From a virus: 48,412 bases of DNA. Within the stretch, counting starts at the first letter, position 1, and every line of letters starts with the position of its first letter. The stretch lies in IMG/VR virus record IMGVR_UViG_3300035698_032172, positions 1 through 48,412 of that record. One strand, 5' to 3'. A program made the position numbers and the translations under genes. Under the pieces are notes generated by a model, which was given only the letters and a program-made list of their open reading frames with translations, was not told the DNA's origin and did no database searches. This document shows positions 38,982 through 46,730 of the stretch, piece by piece.

Positions 38982-40715
38982 TTAGAGTCTGCCTGACGCA
39001 AACTCTGAAAGAATCTTAGGCACGTTTGCATCCAATCCTGCAATGTCAATCATGCCTGCATCGTCTGGATCGGCGATAGTAAACTGACTTGCCTCAAAAG
39101 CCAAAACTGCAAGCTTTGCGTCAGGGTTAATCGCCTTACGATACTTCTTCAATGCTTGGAACGGCTGGATAAGTCTACCTGAGTGAGTCTCGCTATCCGT
39201 GAGAACAACGAACACATCAACTTCAAGCTTCTGCTCCAACGCCCATGTCATTGGCAAAGCACAGTCGGTTCCACCAAACGACAAATTAGAAGTCCTTCTA
39301 ATAATAGTTTCATAACTGTCCCTTGCAGTTACCTTCAAAGGAACGAACTGATGAGAAAATGCCATCATCTCATAATTCTTTTCAGTCCTGGCACATGTCA
39401 TAGCAACGACAGCCGCTGCCTCACAAGGAGACAAGATGTTGTTGGCTTGACCGCCCCAATAATAACCGCCGCCCATACTGCCGCTAACATCGATACCAAA
39501 CAAGAACCTCTTGCCAGTTGGCTCAACGAACTTGAACGCCTTGTAGAAAGCATCTTCCATAGCATCCTTGATCGCAGATACTGGCTTCCAAGTAGTTCTC
39601 ATGCCAGCACCATCAGAATAAGTCTTAAGAGCCATCATAATAGTCATTGGATGGATACGTGCCTTCTTCAAATTATCCTCATTAGTAATCTTGTCAATAA
39701 CATCAGTGACTTCACTACTAAGAGACTTTAACAAACCTGAAGAAGTCATGCCGCCAAGGTTACGGATCAACGCTCCCATTGGCATACCCGGCAACAATGC
39801 TCTCTGAACTTCCAACTCATTTCTGAAGTGTGGAGGAACAGACTCTCTTGTCAAGTTAAACTTCTTAACAAGATTAACAACTTCCTTGATCTCGATTGCC
39901 TTGCTGCACTTCTCGTGACCCCAGATATACTTAAGCTTACTATCCTTCAAATCATCAAACTGAGCAGTAGTAAGACCTGCAGCTTCCTGCTTCTTCTCTG
40001 ATGAATAGAACGCTGCCTTCCTCTTAGTAACTTCCTCAACAGTTGTTACACCGTGAGTAGCGTAATGGAAAACAGTTGCATGATCATCAGTAGGAATCTT
40101 CAACGCCTTACCGTTCCTTGAGTTACGAGTTGGACGACACATACGGAGCATGTCCCTATGAGTCCATCTCTGACCACCAATTGAACGACCTGGGTACTTA
40201 CATACCTGATAAGCAAGCTTTACAGCATCCTTCTCAGTGTACCAACGACCCATAGCTCTCAACAGACCCTTACCCTTACGACCATCCTTCAATGCGATTA
40301 CAGCATCGACATAGGTGAAGAACGCAGTTGAGAAACGAGCAACCTTAGGCATAACCTTGTTAGCATAAGCCCTTGTTACCTCATCTCCATGCACACTGCA
40401 AACTGCCAATGCGAACAACGCAGGATCGTTCTTTACAGCACGACCTTCATCGCTGATAGTAACAATACGATCAACAGTTCTCTTGCTGTCCAACTTCAAA
40501 CACCTCAAGACGCAATCGTAGTTCTCAACAGTCAACTGACGCTCTGAGGCGTAGTAGCTGCCATTTTCATTTCCGATAATTAAGAAACGGTCAAGTCTCT
40601 TCCAGTCATCGACCTTAAAGACGAATCCACCATTTCTTGCCTGTACCTGATTAGCTTTAGCTTGCTCCTTTTGTGGAGTCTCAGGGTTCGCGATGTGATC
40701 TACATACTTACTCAT
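38982..40715 (-). CDS. rsr: Ro60/TROVE-domain RNA-binding protein
   Basis: A 577-residue bacterial-type Ro protein, starting MSKYVDHIANPETPQKEQA (AGGAG at proper distance). Residues about 20-370 form the TROVE/HEAT-repeat ring: VFKVDDWKRLDRFLIIGNE, YYASERQLTVEN, NDPALFALAVCSVHGD and HRDMLRMCRP. The C-terminal von Willebrand A domain has FGIDVSGSMGGG (MIDAS DxSxS), GGTDCALP and VVLTDSETHSG, so the metal site is intact. Ro60 binds Y RNA on its outer surface and misfolded RNA ends in its ring, and in bacteria directs RNA decay with PNPase. No Y RNA gene is visible nearby. Occurrence in a phage is rare. Confidence 0.95.
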   Translation of the reverse strand: MSKYVDHIANPETPQKEQAKANQVQARNGGFVFKVDDWKRLDRFLIIGNENGSYYASERQLTVENYDCVLRCLKLDSKRTVDRIVTISDEGRAVKNDPALFALAVCSVHGDEVTRAYANKVMPKVARFSTAFFTYVDAVIALKDGRKGKGLLRAMGRWYTEKDAVKLAYQVCKYPGRSIGGQRWTHRDMLRMCRPTRNSRNGKALKIPTDDHATVFHYATHGVTTVEEVTKRKAAFYSSEKKQEAAGLTTAQFDDLKDSKLKYIWGHEKCSKAIEIKEVVNLVKKFNLTRESVPPHFRNELEVQRALLPGMPMGALIRNLGGMTSSGLLKSLSSEVTDVIDKITNEDNLKKARIHPMTIMMALKTYSDGAGMRTTWKPVSAIKDAMEDAFYKAFKFVEPTGKRFLFGIDVSGSMGGGYYWGGQANNILSPCEAAAVVAMTCARTEKNYEMMAFSHQFVPLKVTARDSYETIIRRTSNLSFGGTDCALPMTWALEQKLEVDVFVVLTDSETHSGRLIQPFQALKKYRKAINPDAKLAVLAFEASQFTIADPDDAGMIDIAGLDANVPKILSEFASGRL

Positions 40716-40743
40716 ACTATGTCTCCTTTCGACATTTCCAACC

Positions 40744-40760
40744 TGACCCGAATGGTCAGA
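40744..40760 (-). other. Hairpin in the Ro60 leader
   Basis: CTGACC and GGTCAG pair perfectly around an ATTCG loop in the 70-base leader of the Ro60 transcript, 28 bases before the start codon. A small stem of this kind could be a site of autoregulation by Ro60 or just stabilise the mRNA; no test is possible here. Confidence 0.35.
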
Positions 40761-40790
40761 TATAATTTTTCTCAACGTTATTTTCAGTTA

Positions 40791-40817
40791 TTATACTTCT
40801 TTTTACTTTGAAGTCAA
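40791..40817 (-). promoter_or_regulatory. Promoter of the Ro60 gene
   Basis: TTGACT (40817-40812), 16 bases, TATAAT (40796-40791) on the minus strand, in a 240-base gap that otherwise holds only AT-rich sequence and a possible 13-residue reading frame. Ro60 is thus its own transcription unit, ending at a strong terminator. Confidence 0.7.
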
Positions 40818-40956
40818 GTAGAAAACTAAAAATTTAAAAATATTTTTTAGATACTCACAAGTCATTAAAAACAAAAGAATTATAGATACCCACTAATATC
40901 CCCATACCTCCTCATCGGCATAATCACTTTTTATCTTTAGCGTTTTCCATATTTTT

Positions 40957-42603
40957 CTAAGAATTTTTTCCGCCGAAACCAAAATTAGAGCTTGCTTCTC
41001 CCACTCCGAACTTATCCATAGTCTCTATAATCTCTTCTGCCCACTTTTTATCTATCTCCTTGTCTTTCCTTTTACTGCTTATATGCTTAAGATGTAAACT
41101 ATTAACCATTTCCTGAACTTCTGCACCTGTCCAATCTTCAGTATGTTCTACAAGATAGCCCCAAACATTTCTAGAAACTTTCCAATCAGATAGACGCTCT
41201 CTGAACATTTTATCTCTCAAATCGTCTGATAATGGAGGTATCTCAATGATCCTATCAAACCGTCCAGGTCTGTTTCTTAAAGCCCCTTCAATAGCTTCTA
41301 TTCTATTTGTAGTTCCTATTGTAATAGAATTTTTAATAGAATTAACTCCGTCAAGAACATTCATTAAAGCCCCAAGGGACATTACATCTCCACCACGATC
41401 TCTATCTTGACTGAATAGGTCTAAATCTTCTAATAAGATAATACAGGGTGATAAGAAATCAGCTAACTTATAAAGAGCTTTTATAGAAGACATACTTTTA
41501 TAGTTGTTCTCCGTCAAAATCTCAGGAGTAATCCATATCACAGTATGCTCAGGAACAAGGTTGCAAATAACATTACCTATCGTAGTCTTACCCGTACCAG
41601 GTTTTCCATGTAAAATTATACCCCTTTTGTTAATGCCGAACTTATTATACTGCTCAACATTCTCCATAAAACCAAGCACCTCAAGATCAAACAGTTCTTT
41701 AATGCTCTCAGGATAGTAATAATTATCCCAAGTATATTTGTCATTAATAGTTACTTCCGAGAAAGAAGCAGAAATCATATTAACATCTTTGAGCTTTGCC
41801 CCTCTTAAGCAATTGTTCTCTTTAGAATATTCTTCTAAATTATTAATAAGGTCTTTTGACTTATTGGTATCATTACTATAACAGGTTATTTGAGATCCAC
41901 CTCTCTCTAAGTCTGCATACAAAAAGTATACAACATTATCTTCCTGGTTACCTGTATCACTCTCGAAACATAAAAATCCTGTTATCGTAAAAGTGGTCTC
42001 TTTGCCTTTTACATGCCATGGATTTTTATCCGGGGGAATAGAATTACCCTGTTGATCAAAGTTCAACTCTCCCACAAAATTAAAACCTTTGGTCTTCATA
42101 AATTTCTCTAATGTCTCCATCAATATTAATGTGATAAGAGGATTAGACTGATACGGATGATTCTTTATCTCTCCAACAGTTGTAACGCCCAAAAACCTGC
42201 ACATAATACGATAATCAATAGATGGAATAAAATCTATTTTAATCTGATCTGCAAAATTCTCTTTACCTGTTATTTTTCTTTTACCTTCTTGTTTTTCTGC
42301 CCAATCTTTCATTTGCTTTAAATTTTCAGGAGTTCTAGACTGAATGCCTCCATTACTGGCATAGGCAATTGTAGGAACATCGCTATTTTCATCAATATTT
42401 ATCTTATCAAAAACAATGTTACATTCAGTTTGTCTTACTATCTCCGCTGAAATAGGCATAGAGGAAACTGGTGCTACCATATTTTTACCGCTCATAGATT
42501 CTCCTTGGTTTGCTAGTTCTTCAAGAAATTTATCGATAGCCTCATCATTAGGATCGGGGACGAAATCAATTTCTATAATTTTAGTTCTTTTAGTAAATCC
42601 CAT
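40957..42603 (-). CDS. AAA+ ATPase, BCS1/FtsH-like
   Basis: A 548-residue protein starting at ATG 42603 (MGFTKRTKIIEIDFVPD). The N-terminal 300 residues are a domain without known signature. The AAA+ core is complete: GIILHGKPGTGKTTIGN (Walker A), CIILLEDLDLF (Walker B), GTTNR (sensor 1) and RPGRFDRIIEIPP (arginine finger region), followed by a small lid helix bundle. This subtype acts as protein remodeller or unfoldase. Its -10 box ends six bases before the ATG, so the transcript may be leaderless. It ends with TAG; reading on would give KNMENAKDKK and TGA. It lies directly before the Ro60 promoter. Confidence 0.85.
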   Translation of the reverse strand: MGFTKRTKIIEIDFVPDPNDEAIDKFLEELANQGESMSGKNMVAPVSSMPISAEIVRQTECNIVFDKINIDENSDVPTIAYASNGGIQSRTPENLKQMKDWAEKQEGKRKITGKENFADQIKIDFIPSIDYRIMCRFLGVTTVGEIKNHPYQSNPLITLILMETLEKFMKTKGFNFVGELNFDQQGNSIPPDKNPWHVKGKETTFTITGFLCFESDTGNQEDNVVYFLYADLERGGSQITCYSNDTNKSKDLINNLEEYSKENNCLRGAKLKDVNMISASFSEVTINDKYTWDNYYYPESIKELFDLEVLGFMENVEQYNKFGINKRGIILHGKPGTGKTTIGNVICNLVPEHTVIWITPEILTENNYKSMSSIKALYKLADFLSPCIILLEDLDLFSQDRDRGGDVMSLGALMNVLDGVNSIKNSITIGTTNRIEAIEGALRNRPGRFDRIIEIPPLSDDLRDKMFRERLSDWKVSRNVWGYLVEHTEDWTGAEVQEMVNSLHLKHISSKRKDKEIDKKWAEEIIETMDKFGVGEASSNFGFGGKNS

Positions 42604-42609
42604 AGTTAT

Positions 42610-42637
42610 ACTATAACATAAAACTTTCACTTTTAAA
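42610..42637 (-). promoter_or_regulatory. Promoter-like sequence of the AAA+ gene with AAGTGAAA box
   Basis: TTTAAA (42637-42632), 16 bases, TATAGT (42615-42610) on the minus strand. The spacer holds AGTGAAAG, as in other promoters of the window. The ATG comes six bases after the -10, so transcription would start at or near the start codon. Confidence 0.45.
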
Positions 42638-43049
42638 CTGAAAAATCTAAAATTTCCCACCTATTTTTAATTTTTTCAGGTTTTTCTTCGACAGAGCTTC
42701 CTCCCAGTTGCTCTATGATATGATCTGCTATCTCCGCTATCCTGCTCGTATAACCTTGACAATCCATTACATACTGTCCCTCTGCCACTGTTATATCTTC
42801 ACTGCTAATCACTTTCCTATGATTTTCAAGTTTCACTCCCCCAGGAAAAGACCTGCACATACCTATAGAGATATTTTCTCTTTTTACACAAAATTCTTTT
42901 ATCTTCTTTAAAAGATCAATTGTGACGCAAGACTCATGCATAGGAGGATATATAGGCATACCTTGACAACCACAATCTTGACCACCACAACAATATTCTG
43001 GCTCAAAATCTTCTACAGGCTGTCCACAGAAGAAACACTTATTTGTCAT
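42633..43049 (-). CDS. Cysteine-rich zinc-binding protein
   Basis: A 138-residue protein. The N-terminal 50 residues carry CFFCGQP, then YCCGGQDCGCQGM and HESC, a double zinc site. The rest is alpha/beta (INIGM-like ISIGMCRSFPGGVKLENHRKVISSEDITVAEGQYVMDCQGYTSR) with a helical end. Function unknown, probably a structural zinc module. Confidence 0.55.
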   Translation of the reverse strand: MTNKCFFCGQPVEDFEPEYCCGGQDCGCQGMPIYPPMHESCVTIDLLKKIKEFCVKRENISIGMCRSFPGGVKLENHRKVISSEDITVAEGQYVMDCQGYTSRIAEIADHIIEQLGGSSVEEKPEKIKNRWEILDFSV

Positions 43050-43311
43050 CTATATCTTTCTGCTCAAAATAAACATCCATCTCATACATTAGAGATTCTC
43101 CATTATCTCCGTCTCCCCCGATCTTCCAACAGAAATAATCATCCATATCTTTGAAATCATGTTCAGCAAGAAACTCCATAAGCTCTTGAGATTTAGGATG
43201 ATGCTCTATTCCATCTTCCCATCTTTTTAAATCTGTAAGTCCGTTCTCTTTAGCTCTATCCCTAATTGCCCTACCTTCTTTTTGAGCTTTATGATATTCT
43301 TCATGTGTCAT
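43039..43311 (-). CDS. Hypothetical small protein
   Basis: A 90-residue, acidic, helical protein (EYHKAQKEGRAIRDRAKENGLTDLKRWEDG). AAGGAAAA precedes the ATG. The end overlaps the next start. No known family. Confidence 0.5.
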   Translation of the reverse strand: MTHEEYHKAQKEGRAIRDRAKENGLTDLKRWEDGIEHHPKSQELMEFLAEHDFKDMDDYFCWKIGGDGDNGESLMYEMDVYFEQKDIDDK

Positions 43312-43320
43312 AATTTTTCC

Positions 43321-44262
43321 TTAGTAATCTGTAGTAACAGTTAAATGGAACTGGTCAGTACATTGTTTTCTATTGAGCCATAGATAGGTATCTACGTCAC
43401 ACATGCTTAAACCTGATGACAATGCCAACAATTTGCACACCATTTCAGTTGCGGCTCTGATCTCAGCTTCCATCAAAGATCCAGCAGGTATTAAAATATT
43501 ATTAGATATCATGTCAGATAATTTTTTAGAGTACGTTATGCACCCCAACCATCTGAGCATTTTAGGCACTTGATAATCAGCTGGAACTGGTAGTCTAGAA
43601 ATATCTTTTTTGAACCACTGCACTCTCCTATAAAGCATCATAGCTAACAAGAATGGTCTCTTCAAAAACATATCTCCGGCATAGCCAGGATAATGAGAAA
43701 TTACTGTTCTTAAAAACATATCTACAGTAAGGATATTTCCATGTATAGCTGTTATAATATCAGATATAACATTAGGTCCATCTTTCATACTATCAAGGAT
43801 TTCTTGAACATGATGTATCCTTTTTTCGGCATTAGGTAATCTTTGGTCAGCTATCATACCCATAAAGTGTTTGCATGCGTCATCGCAAACCACCCTATGC
43901 CCTACAGAATGTATAGATCCTGCAAGTTCAAAACTTTCATCAAGCATTGCATACATCTTAGTAGCACCAGAATTATTAAGTCTTATATCTGATTTGCCAT
44001 ACCAGTATTGATAGTTAACTGCCCCTGCCATCAATTCATAAGATAAGAGCATATAGTCGATCTCTTCTTTACCTCTGACTTCTGGTTCAAACCATATAGG
44101 ATAACCCATCCAAAATTCTTTCTGCTCTTCTATCTTTTTTCTTAAATTTCCAGCCACTTCTGTTATGCGTTTCTCATCATATGTAACGTACTGAGGATTT
44201 TTCATTAGTTCTTCTGATAAGTCCATAACTGAACCTATCAAGTCTACCTTTTCAAGTTCCAT
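43321..44262 (-). CDS. Hypothetical 313-residue helical protein
   Basis: A long soluble, mostly helical protein without recognised motif. Stretches such as DMFLKRPFLLAMMLYRRVQWFKKDI and several conserved-looking aromatic patches (WMGYPIWFEPEVRGKEEIDYMLL) suggest an independent fold. AAGGAAAA lies before the ATG. It follows the small membrane gene by an 11-base overlap. Confidence 0.55.
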   Translation of the reverse strand: MELEKVDLIGSVMDLSEELMKNPQYVTYDEKRITEVAGNLRKKIEEQKEFWMGYPIWFEPEVRGKEEIDYMLLSYELMAGAVNYQYWYGKSDIRLNNSGATKMYAMLDESFELAGSIHSVGHRVVCDDACKHFMGMIADQRLPNAEKRIHHVQEILDSMKDGPNVISDIITAIHGNILTVDMFLRTVISHYPGYAGDMFLKRPFLLAMMLYRRVQWFKKDISRLPVPADYQVPKMLRWLGCITYSKKLSDMISNNILIPAGSLMEAEIRAATEMVCKLLALSSGLSMCDVDTYLWLNRKQCTDQFHLTVTTDY

Positions 44263-44569
44263 TATTTTTTCCTTTTTGTTCTTTATGTATCAACGTGTCG
44301 ATACTGTCTTTTACTAGTCCCACACCCTCATCTATCTTAAGTTTTTTTTTCACTACTTCTGCTTTGTCTTTTACTTTCCACCTATGAGCATTTTTAACGA
44401 TCCATTCAATACCCCACTTGAATAACATGCCTATAATAATACAGACAAGAGCAAGGATCAAAGGAAATGCTAAGTAAGCGAGAAAGCCCAAAACACTAAC
44501 GGCAGCAATTAAAATAAGCCCGGTGACGGTCACTACCAATAACGCTTTTTGTTTCTCCTTACTTAGCAT
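44252..44569 (-). CDS. Two-span membrane protein
   Basis: A 105-residue protein with two segments (residues about 9-31 and 34-56), then an amphipathic charged region (KDKAEVVKKKLKIDE). AGGGTG lies before the ATG. The upstream gene's TAG is in the same frame, 12 bases before the start. Confidence 0.55.
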   Translation of the reverse strand: MLSKEKQKALLVVTVTGLILIAAVSVLGFLAYLAFPLILALVCIIIGMLFKWGIEWIVKNAHRWKVKDKAEVVKKKLKIDEGVGLVKDSIDTLIHKEQKGKNNGT

Positions 44570-44578
44570 AATAACACC

Positions 44579-44884
44579 CTATAAAATTAAATCACTTGAT
44601 GTTGGAGTAGTATCGACAAAGCCGCTGCCGTACAACCGGCTATACTCATTTCTTATACCTGTAGAAGGATTCATCGGCTGTAACATGATACATTCTTTTT
44701 TGATCTCAACTTCATCATCATCGATATAAGGAACCCATGGCATAATACCCATTCCCATTCCACCGTCTTCAGATGGAACCATTATGAGTTTAGCTGGTTT
44801 AGATATGAAACATTTACCATCTCTCTCCTCATAGTCACAGATGATGTCTTCTTGACTTGTTAGTTTTAAAACCTTTGTTGCCAT
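44579..44884 (-). CDS. Hypothetical small protein
   Basis: A 101-residue beta-rich protein (MATKVLKLTSQEDIICDYEERDGKCFISKPAKLIMVPSEDGGMGMG ...). It ends in TAG, in frame with the following gene. AAAGGCAAG stands before the ATG. Unknown function. Confidence 0.5.
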   Translation of the reverse strand: MATKVLKLTSQEDIICDYEERDGKCFISKPAKLIMVPSEDGGMGMGIMPWVPYIDDDEVEIKKECIMLQPMNPSTGIRNEYSRLYGSGFVDTTPTSSDLIL

Positions 44885-44899
44885 ACTGTTCTTGCCTTT

Positions 44900-45097
44900 C
44901 TATTTTTTACTTATTGCCCGCAATGTATTAATAACCGAAACTACGCTGTCCCAATCTTCTGCCAATATTGCTAATTTCTCTAAATCATCTGTCGAGATGT
45001 CAATCATCGCATTATTCACACGAATTTTAAATTGCTCCCTGCGAAACTTTGCCTTATCTTCCTTGTCTTGCTCTATCTGTTTGTCATAATGTCCCAT
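44900..45097 (-). CDS. Hypothetical small helical protein
   Basis: A 65-residue charged helical protein (KQIEQDKEDKAKFRREQFKIRVNNAMIDISTDDLEKL). It ends with TAG in frame with the next gene and starts 12 bases after the TAG of the previous one, which is also in frame. Short but with AGGG-type ribosome sites around. Confidence 0.5.
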   Translation of the reverse strand: MGHYDKQIEQDKEDKAKFRREQFKIRVNNAMIDISTDDLEKLAILAEDWDSVVSVINTLRAISKK

Positions 45098-45106
45098 AAT
45101 TATTCC

Positions 45107-45352
45107 CTATTCTGTTGAAGGATTTTTTCCATACTTATACGATAATATTTCTTCTTCTTGCTCTTCTTTAAGTCCTATCCAACTTATCTCATGCATAGCA
45201 GAAAGTATAGATAACTCAGCATTTCTCAACTGCCTTCTAGCAACTTCTGCCTCATTGATATCTGCCAATGAATCTTTTACACCTTCTATTTGGTCTTTAT
45301 ATTGTTTAAGAACTTTTCTAATTTTATATTTAATATCTTCATCTATTGCCAT
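45107..45352 (-). CDS. Hypothetical small helical protein
   Basis: An 81-residue helical protein (KVLKQYKDQIEGVKDSLADINEAEVARRQLRNAELSIL), perhaps a coiled coil. The end is TAG; the following three genes lie in the same frame. No recognised family. Confidence 0.5.
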   Translation of the reverse strand: MAIDEDIKYKIRKVLKQYKDQIEGVKDSLADINEAEVARRQLRNAELSILSAMHEISWIGLKEEQEEEILSYKYGKNPSTE

Positions 45353-45375
45353 GCGGACCTTCCTCTTCTACAAAA

Positions 45376-45609
45376 TTATATTTCTTTATCTTGTTCTTCC
45401 ATACAAGTTGATTGTAAATTGGGGTTGAGAAGAACCATACCATCTAGCAGACCTTCCATGTAGCCTTTGATACATTCTTCTCCCCCACACTTCTCAGGAT
45501 TATTTTTTAGATTTCTTTCTGCAGCATCATACTTTTTGACTAAACGGTTATAAAGCAACAACTGTTTATCATAAGACATAGATCGAGCTTGTTTCTCTTC
45601 TTCTGTCAT
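45376..45609 (-). CDS. Hypothetical small helical protein
   Basis: A 77-residue helical protein (SYDKQLLLYNRLVKKYDAAERNLKNNPEKCGGEECIKGYMEGLLDG). Two cysteines in CGGEEC could bind metal. Directly follows the RNA ligase gene. Confidence 0.5.
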   Translation of the reverse strand: MTEEEKQARSMSYDKQLLLYNRLVKKYDAAERNLKNNPEKCGGEECIKGYMEGLLDGMVLLNPNLQSTCMEEQDKEI

Positions 45610-45610
45610 C

Positions 45611-46729
45611 TTATTCGTCTTTAAAATCTACAACTTCTCCCTTTGCTTCTCTGCTACCTTTTAGGATAAGATAATCAGGATTAAGCATCTTCAGGATACA
45701 ACGTCCAAGCTTAGGATCTCTTCTTTCCTTAACGGGATAGATTACAATACCTTCTCTAATTTGCTCTTTGCCATTCTGTTGAGCGAGTAGAGAATTTCCA
45801 GTAGCTAATGTCCTAAGCTTATCAAGATTAAAAGTTGTCTTGATAATAGTAGGAACCACTGGAACATGAAATTTAGCACAAAGACTATAAAATTTATCCC
45901 AGTCGATAAAGTTACTATCTACTTGAATACCATAAGCAGCAAAGCCATAGTTGTTAGGAGTTCCGTAGTCCATTGACTTATGACCACCACGAATACTACC
46001 TCCATAGACTTCTCCGAAGAGAGTAACAGTTCTTGTCTCTAAAGCTGAATCTTCAAACTCTTTGTTAATAATATCACCGTAATATTTCAACATAGCTATA
46101 ACAGAGGGGATAGTCCAAGGATACCAATGGGGATTAGATGACATATGCCACAAAGGAGGTTGAGTTCTTTTATAACTCATTGAGCCTGCCTTAAAATCTA
46201 CTTCTCCGATAATGCTCATCTCAAAACCAACACGATCATTAGTCCCATCGATCTTTTCTGTAACAATAACTTCCTCTCCCTCAACAAATGAATCAGGAAA
46301 ATTATTAATGTTCTCAACGTCTGTGAAAGCAGGAAACAGGATATCTCTTGGAGCAGCATCTGCGGCTGTAGCTCTTACGGGAGCAACATACTTAGTGATA
46401 CCGAAATGCTCTGATACGTCTTCACCTTCTGCCCAACTCCCTTCATTATCAAGGATAAGACCATAAGACATTTCACCTCGAAGCCTAGCGCACCTGACAC
46501 GATCTTTATCTTGTCCTGTAAGATAATTTCTTACATTCCACTTATCAGCCAGACCAGTCGGTATAACAGCATCCATAGGAACATAGACAATCAAATCACC
46601 TTCTTTGAACTGATCCCTGCCAACGACTACTTGCCAACCTTTGACGAGTGACAAATCAAGCCGATCTGCCGATGGGTGATGGCGGATATCTGTTATCCTA
46701 CACACTTCTACTATCAAACTGCTAGCCAT
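45611..46729 (-). CDS. DraRnl (Rnl5)-type RNA ligase
   Basis: A 372-residue ligase of the Deinococcus RNA ligase family. The N-terminal 100 residues form the OB-fold module (VEVCRITDIRHHPSADRLDLSLVKGWQVVVGRDQFKEGDLIVYVP ... RLRGEMSYGLIL) typical of this family. The nucleotidyltransferase domain follows: VTEKIDGTND with the adenylated Lys near 157 (motif I), TLFGEVYGG (motif III), EGIVIYP (motif IV), and GRCILKMLNPDYL (motif V). Members seal nicked RNA in RNA-DNA hybrids, different from the Rnl1 type near 37 kb. AAGGGG precedes the ATG. Confidence 0.9.
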   Translation of the reverse strand: MASSLIVEVCRITDIRHHPSADRLDLSLVKGWQVVVGRDQFKEGDLIVYVPMDAVIPTGLADKWNVRNYLTGQDKDRVRCARLRGEMSYGLILDNEGSWAEGEDVSEHFGITKYVAPVRATAADAAPRDILFPAFTDVENINNFPDSFVEGEEVIVTEKIDGTNDRVGFEMSIIGEVDFKAGSMSYKRTQPPLWHMSSNPHWYPWTIPSVIAMLKYYGDIINKEFEDSALETRTVTLFGEVYGGSIRGGHKSMDYGTPNNYGFAAYGIQVDSNFIDWDKFYSLCAKFHVPVVPTIIKTTFNLDKLRTLATGNSLLAQQNGKEQIREGIVIYPVKERRDPKLGRCILKMLNPDYLILKGSREAKGEVVDFKDE

Positions 46730-46730
46730 G

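Noticed and set aside
39183-39731. Plus-strand 182-codon frame opposite Ro60
   Set aside because: It is antisense to the clear von Willebrand A/TROVE coding frame and lacks a ribosome site.
40776-40956. Y RNA gene upstream of Ro60
   Set aside because: The gap is AT-rich with only short imperfect stems; neither the paired 5' and 3' ends of Y RNA nor a tRNA-like module was found.
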